In this document: in pieces, positions 52,457 through 60,273 of the stretch
Numbering within the stretch: the stretch's first letter is position 1
Layout: every line of letters starts with the position of its first letter
Assembly (NCBI GenBank): GCA_937894065.1
Contig: CALCST010000033.1
Location: 17,321-81,320, forward strand
Direction of reading: 5' to 3'
DNA from: an uncultured Parabacteroides sp.
GTDB lineage: Bacteria; Bacteroidota; Bacteroidia; Bacteroidales; Tannerellaceae
DNA: 64,000 nt
Notes under the pieces: generated by a model
Told to the model about the DNA's origin: nothing
Database searches by the model: none
Seen by the model: the letters and a program-made list of their open reading frames with translations, nothing else
Program-made: the position numbers and the translations under genes

Positions 52457-54394
52457 TCAAGCCTTTAGCTCGTCCATCCATAAAGAAGAAACAGCATCAC
52501 TAGGCATACGCCAGTCGCCACGAGGTGAGAGACTGATGCTTCCGACCTTTGGACCGTCCGGCAAACAACTACGCTTAAATTGTTGCTGGAAGAAACGGCG
52601 AACAAATGTGTTGAGCCATTTTCTGATTGTGTCATCATCATAAACTCCGGCAAATGCCTGCTGGGCAAGATAGAATATTTTCTTTGGCGATGAACCAAAA
52701 CGCAACATATGATAGATGAAAAAGTCGTGCAATTCATAAGGACCAACCAAATCCTCTGTTTTCTGCTTGATATTTCCATTCTCATCTGCCGGAATAAGCT
52801 CTGGGCTAATAGGAGTGTCAACAATATCAAGCAATGTCAATCTTGATTCAGCATCTACTTTATTCTCTGCAACCCATTCTACAAGATATTTAACCAAAGT
52901 TTTCGGTATGCTTCCGTTGACTCCATACATTGACATGTGGTCGCCATTATACGTTGCCCATCCAAGAGCCAATTCCGAAAGGTCTCCAGTTCCGATGACA
53001 AGTCCGTTCGTCTTGTTTGCTACGTCCATCAGTATTTGTGTACGCTCACGAGCCTGGCTGTTTTCGTAAGTTACGTCGTGGATGTTGCTGTCGTGCTCAA
53101 TATCGTGGAAATGCTGGATACAGGCATCTTTAATTGAAATCTCACGTAATGAAACGCCCAATGAACGAATAAGGCTCACTGCATTGTTATATGTACGTCC
53201 GGTTGTTCCGAATCCAGGCATTGTTATACCTATCACTTTATCACGAGGTATTCCCAAATAATCAAAAGCCATCACAGTTACCAGAAGAGCAAGAGTTGAA
53301 TCAAGACCTCCGGAAATACCTACAACTGCAGTCTGTGCATGAGCATGACGGATACGTTTTGCCAAACCGGAAATCTGAATCTGGAATATTTCCTCACATC
53401 TTTCCTTCAAGGCATTTCCCGAAGGAGTAAACGGATGCGGATCTATACTGCGAAGAAGAGGATTCTCCAGCAAGTCGTATTCCGGCAAAGTAAACGGTAT
53501 TCTGATAATCTCGCCTTTGATATTTGCAGCCTGAGTTCCTCGCATGAAGCTTGTGGTTACAAGGCGGTCGTGCTGAAGATTGTTGATGTCTATTTCAGAA
53601 ACTACAAGTTGACTTTCCAAAGAGAAACGCTGTGATTCGGCAAGAATAATTCCATTTTCGGCAATCATTGAATTTCCGGAGAAAACCAAATCTGTGGTAG
53701 ATTCACCAAATCCGCATGAAGAATATATATATCCGGCATAACAGCGTGCTGATTGCTGCTGAACAAGCTGACGGCGATATTGCATCTTGCCAATCAGCTC
53801 ATTGCTTGCCGACAGATTAAACAAAATGTTTGCACCGTGCATTGCCAACCACGAACTGGTTGGAACCGGAACCCACACATCTTCACATATTTCTGCACCA
53901 ACGCACACCTCACCTGCTTCGAAAAGCATCATGCTGCTCATCGGATAATAATGTTCCCCTATTCTGATTTCGTTCTTCGAAAGTTCCAGAGAAGAAGTAA
54001 ACCAACGTTCTTCCTGAAATTCCTTATAACTTGAAAGATATGTTTTCGGGACAACGCCCAATATTTTTCCTTTCTGGAAAGCTACTGCAGCATTGATAAG
54101 TCTGTTTTCCGTAACCAGAGGAAGACCAACCAATGTAAATATATCCAAATCCTTTGTTGAATCTACAAGCTGAAGCAATGCTTTCTCTGCATTTCTAAGC
54201 AATGTTTGCTGAGCGAACAAATCCATACAAGTGTAGGCTGTGATAGAAAGTTCTGGAAAAGAAATCAGTTGAACGCCTTTTGCCGAAGCCTCGCGCATCA
54301 GCTTTTCTATCTGTGAGATATTATAAAAACAGTCGGCAACCTGAACGGAAGGAACACCGGCTGCAACCTTTACAAATCCGAAATTTTTATCCAT
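52457..54394 (-). CDS. nadE: glutamine-dependent NAD+ synthetase
   Basis: This 645-residue enzyme amidates NaAD to NAD. The N-terminal half is a nitrilase-fold glutaminase (SFPELSITAYTC with the Glu, AEICEDVWVP with the Cys); the C-terminal half is the PP-loop synthetase with VVGISGGLDSTLALL. The fused form carries its own ammonia supply. It has one of two divergent promoters within an inverted repeat at 54420-54460. Confidence 0.95.
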   Translation of the reverse strand: MDKNFGFVKVAAGVPSVQVADCFYNISQIEKLMREASAKGVQLISFPELSITAYTCMDLFAQQTLLRNAEKALLQLVDSTKDLDIFTLVGLPLVTENRLINAAVAFQKGKILGVVPKTYLSSYKEFQEERWFTSSLELSKNEIRIGEHYYPMSSMMLFEAGEVCVGAEICEDVWVPVPTSSWLAMHGANILFNLSASNELIGKMQYRRQLVQQQSARCYAGYIYSSCGFGESTTDLVFSGNSMIAENGIILAESQRFSLESQLVVSEIDINNLQHDRLVTTSFMRGTQAANIKGEIIRIPFTLPEYDLLENPLLRSIDPHPFTPSGNALKERCEEIFQIQISGLAKRIRHAHAQTAVVGISGGLDSTLALLVTVMAFDYLGIPRDKVIGITMPGFGTTGRTYNNAVSLIRSLGVSLREISIKDACIQHFHDIEHDSNIHDVTYENSQARERTQILMDVANKTNGLVIGTGDLSELALGWATYNGDHMSMYGVNGSIPKTLVKYLVEWVAENKVDAESRLTLLDIVDTPISPELIPADENGNIKQKTEDLVGPYELHDFFIYHMLRFGSSPKKIFYLAQQAFAGVYDDDTIRKWLNTFVRRFFQQQFKRSCLPDGPKVGSISLSPRGDWRMPSDAVSSLWMDELKA

Positions 54395-54419
54395 TTTATT
54401 ATGAGTGTTTAAATTAGGA

Positions 54420-54460
54420 ACAAATTTACATAAAACTCTCCGATTTTTATGTAAATTTGT
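54420..54460. promoter_or_regulatory. Divergent promoter region built on a 16-bp inverted repeat
   Basis: Arms 54420-54435 and 54445-54460 are perfect 16-bp inverted copies around a 9-nt loop. Each arm contains TAAATTTG pointing outward (54452-54459 on plus, 54421-54428 on minus), which fits the -7 consensus of the promoters for the DUF2148 gene and nadE. The symmetry would let one dimeric regulator control both genes. Confidence 0.65.
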
Positions 54461-54528
54461 ACTATTGAAGTTTTATATACCGACAAAAAGTCCGGAAAAT
54501 TTCATATAACAACTTATTCATAAACACT

Positions 54529-55068
54529 ATGGTTACGAACGAACGCACAATAAGAAAAGAGCTGGTGATTGAAGCTGCACACCGGATTATGACAGCAGCC
54601 CGCACTGCACCTAAGGGAAAAGGTGTGGATATAATTGAAATTGCATTGCTTACAGACGAAGATATAAAAACATTAGCAAACAAGATGAGAGAACTGGCTG
54701 AGGAAACAGGAATGAAATTCCTCATCCGCGACGCTGACAACATGGACAGCGCAGATGCTGTTGTAATTATGGGAACAAGACAATTCAATCAAGGTTTGAA
54801 TTGTGCTCACTGCGGTTTCAAAACTTGTGCGGAAAAGCCGGAATATGTTCCATGTGCTATCAACTCTGTTGATTTGGGAATAGCCATAGGTTCAGCTTGT
54901 GCAACTGCTGCCGATTTGAGAGTTGACACAAGAGTAATGTTCAGCGCCGGTCTTGCCGCTCAAAGATTGCAGCTTTTGGGTGACGAATGTAAATGCGTTA
55001 TGGCAATTCCTATCAGCGCTTCATCTAAAAATCCATTCTTCGACCGCAAACCTAAAGACAAAAAATAA
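54529..55068 (+). CDS. DUF2148 family cysteine-rich (ferredoxin-like) protein
   Basis: This 179-residue protein carries the DUF2148 cysteine cluster NCAHCGFKTC (near residues 86-96) with further cysteines in SACATAAD and DECKCVMA, suggesting an iron-sulfur cluster. It is cytoplasmic. Function unknown. Its stop codon is directly followed by the next start, so it is co-transcribed with the following unknown gene. The promoter is shared in layout with nadE. Confidence 0.82.
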   Translation: MVTNERTIRKELVIEAAHRIMTAARTAPKGKGVDIIEIALLTDEDIKTLANKMRELAEETGMKFLIRDADNMDSADAVVIMGTRQFNQGLNCAHCGFKTCAEKPEYVPCAINSVDLGIAIGSACATAADLRVDTRVMFSAGLAAQRLQLLGDECKCVMAIPISASSKNPFFDRKPKDKK

Positions 55069-56031
55069 ATGAAAAGCAGTATAATAAAATTTGCGAACAA
55101 GCTGGAGCTAAGATATTTCTTCAACGACAAGTCCACTTATATTGATTCGTCTATCCGTCACAGATGTGAAAAGGAAATACTGAATCTTATCCGTTCATTG
55201 TCTGATATGCTTGATGTGAAGCTTATGGTGTATAACGAGCCATACAGTTTCCAGGAAGGATATAAGGATATATGGAGTGTTGCCGGAGAAAATCCACGTT
55301 GCATTTCCGTTGTATTGAATATGGCAATGCAAATTCTGGTAAGACCTATTCTTTCTGTTGGCGGTCAGCTTTTGATGGAACGCCACAGTGACGATGATGA
55401 AAAGATGCAAAAGGAAGTTTCCCTGTTCAAGAGAAGCCTTAAGCTTGAGGCAAAAGGTGTACCTTCACATCTTATGGATTTGCTGAGTAATTCGCCGAGA
55501 TTCTGCAAAATCAAATCAAACTTCTATGAAGCAATAAAAGGCTATCCGAAAGTGACAAAAATAACTTTGCGAGAATTGAACGAAAGTAATCGCAGCCGCT
55601 CAGGATTGCTGGAAGTGAAACGTGAGAATTTCGACTATTATATCCTCAGAAGCGATGACCTTCCTCCTGTAAAAGACCAAAGAGCTACAATCGAAATCAT
55701 CTCTCCTGTGCTTAAGGATGCACGTTATAGATGGAAAGGAATATACAATAAAGGAGGAGTAACAATCGACTTCTATATGCAAGACGAGGATTTCAAGAAA
55801 CAGATGATTGACAACAAGATGGCTTTTTCAAGCGGCATGTGCATCGACTGTGTTCTGGAAATTTCACGTAAGCTTTCCGAACTTGGCGAAATAATAAACG
55901 TAAGCTATGTGGTGACAACTGTTATCCGCACCAGATTCGACAAAATGGAAATTCTTACGCCTCAGGGAAAACGCCATCTCAAAAAACTTGAAGCAGAAAA
56001 AAGACAGCTCACACTGGATTTATTCGGATAA
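55069..56031 (+). CDS. conserved hypothetical protein upstream of a Pif1-type helicase
   Basis: This 320-residue cytoplasmic protein has no signal peptide and no domain I can name. It starts directly after the DUF2148 stop codon. Notable stretches are RSLSDMLDVKLMVYNEPYSF, a middle block rich in Arg and Ser (ELNESNRSRSGLLEVKR), and EIISPVLKDARYRWKG. It may be involved with the helicase or the Fe-S protein by operon position only. Confidence 0.6.
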   Translation: MKSSIIKFANKLELRYFFNDKSTYIDSSIRHRCEKEILNLIRSLSDMLDVKLMVYNEPYSFQEGYKDIWSVAGENPRCISVVLNMAMQILVRPILSVGGQLLMERHSDDDEKMQKEVSLFKRSLKLEAKGVPSHLMDLLSNSPRFCKIKSNFYEAIKGYPKVTKITLRELNESNRSRSGLLEVKRENFDYYILRSDDLPPVKDQRATIEIISPVLKDARYRWKGIYNKGGVTIDFYMQDEDFKKQMIDNKMAFSSGMCIDCVLEISRKLSELGEIINVSYVVTTVIRTRFDKMEILTPQGKRHLKKLEAEKRQLTLDLFG

Positions 56032-56040
56032 TTTATCAGC

Positions 56041-56088
56041 AGCAAGGGAACATGGATTTGAGAAAACAGACAACCATATTCCCTTGCT
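56041..56088 (+). terminator. Inverted repeat between the hypothetical gene and the helicase gene
   Basis: AGCAAGGGAA (56041-56050) pairs with TTCCCTTGCT (56079-56088) across a 28-nt loop. No U tract follows, so it may be an RNA-stability or regulatory hairpin rather than a terminator. Confidence 0.4.
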
Positions 56089-56127
56089 TACCAACCAGCC
56101 TATCATAATTAAACTACATTATATAAT

Positions 56128-58278
56128 ATGGAAACCAACGAACAAATCCGGATTGCTTTTCAGATTATCCAAAACACAGGAACAAATCTTTTTCTGACTG
56201 GAAAAGCAGGAACCGGAAAGACCACATTCCTTAAACAATTGAAAGAAATTTGCAAAAAACGTATGATTGTTGTTGCACCAACCGGCGTTGCGGCTATGAA
56301 TGCGGGAGGTGTTACTATTCATTCATTTTTCCAACTTCCACTCGGTCCGTATATCCCGGGAACAACTCAAAGTGATGACACCAAGAAGCATTTCAGATTC
56401 AGCAAGGAGAAAATACAGATTATCCGCAGTCTTGACCTTTTGGTTATTGACGAGGTGAGTATGGTAAGAGCAGATTTGCTTGATGCCGTAAGTGATGTTC
56501 TGAAACGATTCCGAGGCAACAGCCAGCCTTTCGGAGGAGTTCAGCTTTTGCTTATCGGCGACCTTCAGCAGCTTGCTCCGGTGGTAAAAGACGAAGAGCT
56601 GGAGTTGCTGCAGGAACACTATGCTTCTCCGTTTTTCTTTGACAGCCATGAATTGTCGCAAACTCATTATTGGCAAATCGAGCTGAAAAAAGTTTTCCGT
56701 CAGTCCGATTCTGAATTTGTTGATATTCTGAATAAAGTCAGAGAAAACAGACTGGATGATGCAAGCCTGGAAAAGCTTAACTCCAGATTCATTCCGGATT
56801 TCAAACCCGATGAAAAAGACGGATACATCACTCTTACCACACATAATTATATGGCGCAGCAGATTAATTCTGGAAAATTGGAACAGCTTCCCGGCAAACT
56901 ATACGAATTCAAGGCGGAAATAAAAGATGATTTTCCATCATATAATTATCCAACTGAAGAAGTTCTTGAACTGAAACAAGGCGCGCAAGTTATGTTTATC
57001 AAGAATGATTCATCCGGAGATAAACTTTATTATAACGGAAAAATCGGGAAAGTTGTTTTTGTAAATCCCAAAATGATTACTGTCGTTGACAATGATGGCA
57101 ATGAGATAAAAGTTCAACAGGAAACATGGACTAACATAAAATATACCTTAAACCCTGAAACCAAGGAAATAGAAGAAAAAACAGTTGGAACATTCAGCCA
57201 GTTTCCTCTTAAACTTGCCTGGGCAATCACAATACACAAAAGTCAGGGGTTGACTTTTGAACGTGCTATTATTGATGCTGCTTTGGCATTTTCGCACGGA
57301 CAGGTTTACGTTGCTCTTAGCCGTTGCAAGACTCTGGAAGGTCTGGTTCTGAGTTCACATCTGACAAGCAAAGCTCTGATAACAGACAACAGAATAAACC
57401 GTTTTACATCTGATATAGAATCCAAAACTCCAGGAAAAGAACAATTGGAAGAAGAGCAAAAGAGATATTATCTGTATCTTCTTTTGGAACTATTCAATTT
57501 CGAGACTCTGAACAGGCAAATGCAGACATCTGCATATCAGATTTATTCTAGCCTAGGAAAATTATATCCAGATTTCAGCACGCATTGCAGCAATTTAAGG
57601 GATGAATTCCGGACACATATTCTGGAAGTCGGAAATAAATTCCAGCGACAACTGACGCAAATGGTAAACGAGTCTGCATCGTATAAAGAAGACACTCTCC
57701 TTCAGGAAAGAATAAACAAAGGTTGCGCATATTTCCTTCCACGACTGGCAGATTATTGTCTTCCATTGCTGAAGATGACTGAATATGAAATCGACAACAA
57801 AGAAGAGAAAAAGAAATTGCATAATGCATACAAATCTCTTTATGAGGAACTGAACATAAAAAGGCTTGTTCTGAAAGCTTCGGAAAGCAGATTCAGTATT
57901 CTTGAATATTTGTCGGCAAAAGCCAGGGCTTCAATAAACGACAATAATGAATCAGAAAAAGTAAAGAATAATTCACGCAACAAAAAAGAATCCGTCGAAA
58001 AGCTGATGGTGACAGCTGATATCCTCAATCCACAATTATTCGAGAAATTAAGAAGCTGGAGAGCTAAAATTGCCGAGGCGAAAAAAGTGCCTGTATATGT
58101 CATACTGCAGCAGAAAGCTCTTATCGGCATAACGAATTTCCTTCCATCAACGGAAAAAGAACTTTTGTCAATTCCTGGAATCGGAAAAAAGGTATTGGAC
58201 ACATATGGAGAAGAGCTTCTTTCGTTGGTAAAAGAGTTTAAAGATATGAGAGAAAATACATCCGGACATAATTCTTAG
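56128..58278 (+). CDS. Pif1-type AAA helicase with C-terminal HRDC domain
   Basis: This 716-residue protein has a superfamily 1B helicase core: Walker A FLTGKAGTGKTTF, motif Ia APTGVAAMNAGG, Walker B VIDEVSM, and late motifs around LAWAITIHKSQGLTFERAI and VYVALSRC. Residues about 640-710 form an HRDC domain (WRAKIAEAKKVPVYVILQQKA ... IPGIGKKVLDTYG). Pif1-like helicases unwind DNA and G-quadruplexes 5' to 3'. It is last in the DUF2148-unknown-helicase run. The combination with HRDC occurs in bacterial members. Confidence 0.88.
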   Translation: METNEQIRIAFQIIQNTGTNLFLTGKAGTGKTTFLKQLKEICKKRMIVVAPTGVAAMNAGGVTIHSFFQLPLGPYIPGTTQSDDTKKHFRFSKEKIQIIRSLDLLVIDEVSMVRADLLDAVSDVLKRFRGNSQPFGGVQLLLIGDLQQLAPVVKDEELELLQEHYASPFFFDSHELSQTHYWQIELKKVFRQSDSEFVDILNKVRENRLDDASLEKLNSRFIPDFKPDEKDGYITLTTHNYMAQQINSGKLEQLPGKLYEFKAEIKDDFPSYNYPTEEVLELKQGAQVMFIKNDSSGDKLYYNGKIGKVVFVNPKMITVVDNDGNEIKVQQETWTNIKYTLNPETKEIEEKTVGTFSQFPLKLAWAITIHKSQGLTFERAIIDAALAFSHGQVYVALSRCKTLEGLVLSSHLTSKALITDNRINRFTSDIESKTPGKEQLEEEQKRYYLYLLLELFNFETLNRQMQTSAYQIYSSLGKLYPDFSTHCSNLRDEFRTHILEVGNKFQRQLTQMVNESASYKEDTLLQERINKGCAYFLPRLADYCLPLLKMTEYEIDNKEEKKKLHNAYKSLYEELNIKRLVLKASESRFSILEYLSAKARASINDNNESEKVKNNSRNKKESVEKLMVTADILNPQLFEKLRSWRAKIAEAKKVPVYVILQQKALIGITNFLPSTEKELLSIPGIGKKVLDTYGEELLSLVKEFKDMRENTSGHNS

Positions 58279-58282
58279 TAGG

Positions 58283-58358
58283 TACGGATGTAAATTGATT
58301 TACTTCCGTACCTAAATCAAATTGCTTCCGTATATATTCTGAATTATATACGGAAGTA
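58283..58358. repeat. 22-bp lattice array F: four copies of TACGGANGTA
   Basis: Word starts are 58283 (direct), 58301 (inverted), 58323 (inverted) and 58349 (direct); steps 18, 22, 26. Copies three and four carry the TATA extension. The array lies between convergent genes (helicase and pfp) and overlaps neither. It uses the word of array D and demonstrates all three steps of the spacing rule in one place. Confidence 0.85.
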
Positions 58359-58450
58359 TTTTTTATTCCTCATTTCACTCCCCATATATACAAGAATTAT
58401 AAAAAAGTATATTTCACAATTTAATTACTTTCTTCTGCTTACATTATAAA

Positions 58451-58496
58451 AAAGAAAAGGGCTATGCCGAAATAATATCAGCACAGCCCCTTTTGG
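58451..58496 (-). terminator. Terminator of pfp
   Basis: A 14-bp region (58454-58467 with 58481-58494, one mismatch) with a minus-strand U tract (plus-strand A run at 58448-58453). Confidence 0.75.
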
Positions 58497-58525
58497 CTTT
58501 ATACTAGAAATAAATACTCTCTAAA

Positions 58526-60172
58526 TTATTTAGCCTGTTCCAACTGCAAAGTCTTAGTTGGTTCGTCACATACTTCAGATGGACCGAAGTACTGGATAGG
58601 ACCTGGATAAACATAAGCAGTTTCCTTAGCCCAAGCATCGCGGTTTGCAGCGAATTTCTTGAAAGGAGCACCGTCAAGTTTAACCAAAGCTTTCTGGATA
58701 ACTGGTTTCATTTCACCGTGACGACGTTCCATGTTCATCATCATTGTGATAGGCACACCACCTGCAATCCATTCAGCAGCAGGAGCAGTTGTGTTACGTA
58801 CAGAAGACATATAACCAGTCTTACCGTTAGCAATCAAAACAGATGCTGTGTAACCCAAAGAATAGCAGTAGTCTGCATCGAAGTTAGAAGGAGCAGCGCA
58901 ACGACCTTCGTAACCGAAGAAGTGGTGCTGTGGAGCAAACTTACCAACATATTTACCTTCTTTCTTCCAAGCAGCCAACTTAGTAGCAACCATTTCAGAC
59001 AACAGTTTTTCAGTTTCGATCAAAGAAACCTGAACGTTTCCGTGAGGGTCGCGATCCAAAGACAACTGACGAGCCACGCCTTCAGGAAGAGAAGCATAGA
59101 TAGCAGCGTTTTCAGCAGACAAGTGGTTGATGATATATTCACGCTGTTTGTTACGTTCGATAGCGTTGAATTCTTCACCATTGTGAGCCAAGAAGTCGTT
59201 CAATTCAGCGATCAAACGTTTCATAGCTGGGATGAATTCGATCAAACCTTCTGGAATCAAAACAGTACCGAAGTTGTTACCAGCAGCAGCACGGTCAGCT
59301 ACAACCTGAGCGATGTAAGTAACTACATCATCCAAAGACATATCTTTAGCTTCAACTTCTTCAGATACGATACATACGTTTGGCTGAGTCTGCAAAGCAC
59401 ATTCCAAAGCGATGTGAGAAGCTGAACGACCCATCAATTTGATGAAGTGCCAGTATTTGCGAGCTGAGTTACAGTCGCGTTCAATGTTACCGATAACTTC
59501 TGAATAAGTCTTACAAGCTGTATCGAAACCGAAAGATGTTTCAATCATTTCGTTCTTCAAGTCACCGTCGATAGTCTTAGGACAACCGATTACCTGAACA
59601 CCATAATTCTTAGCTGCATAGTATTCAGCCAATACACAAGCGTTAGTGTTAGAGTCGTCACCACCGATGATTACCAATGCCTTGATACCCAATTCGCGGA
59701 TGATTTCCAAACCTTTTTCGAACTGTTCAACTTTTTCCAATTTAGTACGACCAGAACCAATGATATCGAAACCACCTGTGTTACGATATTCATCAATGAT
59801 TTCAGAAGTCAATTCTATATAATTGTGGTCAACCAAACCGCCAGGACCCAAAATGAAACCGAACAATTTGCTGTCTTTGTTCAATTTCTTGATACCATCG
59901 AACAAACCAGAAATTACGTTGTGTCCGCCCGGAGCCTGACCACCAGACAAGATTACACCAACATTGATTGCAGGGAATTCAGTAGCTTCGCCACCTTCTT
60001 CGAACTGAATCAACGGCATACCGTAAGTATTAGGGAACAACTGTTTGATTGCTTCCTGATCGGCTACCGACTGAGTAGGTTCGCCTTCTTTTACTTTTAC
60101 AGCACCCAATAATGCTTTAGGAAGCTTTGGCTGATAAGCCGCTCTGGCAATTTGTAATGCACTTTTTGTCAT
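58526..60172 (-). CDS. pfp: diphosphate--fructose-6-phosphate 1-phosphotransferase
   Basis: This 548-residue phosphofructokinase is of the long PPi-dependent type. Key motifs are GVILSGGQAPGGHNV, IGGDDSNTNACVLAEYY (the GGDDS rather than GGDGS signature of PPi-PFK), GCPKTIDGDLK (catalytic TIDGD) and KLMGRSASHIALE. It runs the reversible glycolytic step with pyrophosphate. A -7 box TATATTTG lies at 60222-60229. Confidence 0.94.
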   Translation of the reverse strand: MTKSALQIARAAYQPKLPKALLGAVKVKEGEPTQSVADQEAIKQLFPNTYGMPLIQFEEGGEATEFPAINVGVILSGGQAPGGHNVISGLFDGIKKLNKDSKLFGFILGPGGLVDHNYIELTSEIIDEYRNTGGFDIIGSGRTKLEKVEQFEKGLEIIRELGIKALVIIGGDDSNTNACVLAEYYAAKNYGVQVIGCPKTIDGDLKNEMIETSFGFDTACKTYSEVIGNIERDCNSARKYWHFIKLMGRSASHIALECALQTQPNVCIVSEEVEAKDMSLDDVVTYIAQVVADRAAAGNNFGTVLIPEGLIEFIPAMKRLIAELNDFLAHNGEEFNAIERNKQREYIINHLSAENAAIYASLPEGVARQLSLDRDPHGNVQVSLIETEKLLSEMVATKLAAWKKEGKYVGKFAPQHHFFGYEGRCAAPSNFDADYCYSLGYTASVLIANGKTGYMSSVRNTTAPAAEWIAGGVPITMMMNMERRHGEMKPVIQKALVKLDGAPFKKFAANRDAWAKETAYVYPGPIQYFGPSEVCDEPTKTLQLEQAK

Positions 60173-60221
60173 TTTCTCAATTTTTATTTAGAAGTTACAA
60201 ATTATCAATATTAAAGCGATG

Positions 60222-60229
60222 CAAATATA
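60222..60229 (-). promoter_or_regulatory. -7 box of pfp
   Basis: TATATTTG on the minus strand, about 50 bases upstream of the pfp start codon. A small inverted repeat (AAATTCA with TGAATTT, 60251-60270) sits just upstream of it. Confidence 0.5.
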
Positions 60230-60273
60230 GTTTTTTTATTCCAATTACAGAAATTCATAATTGTGAATTTGTA

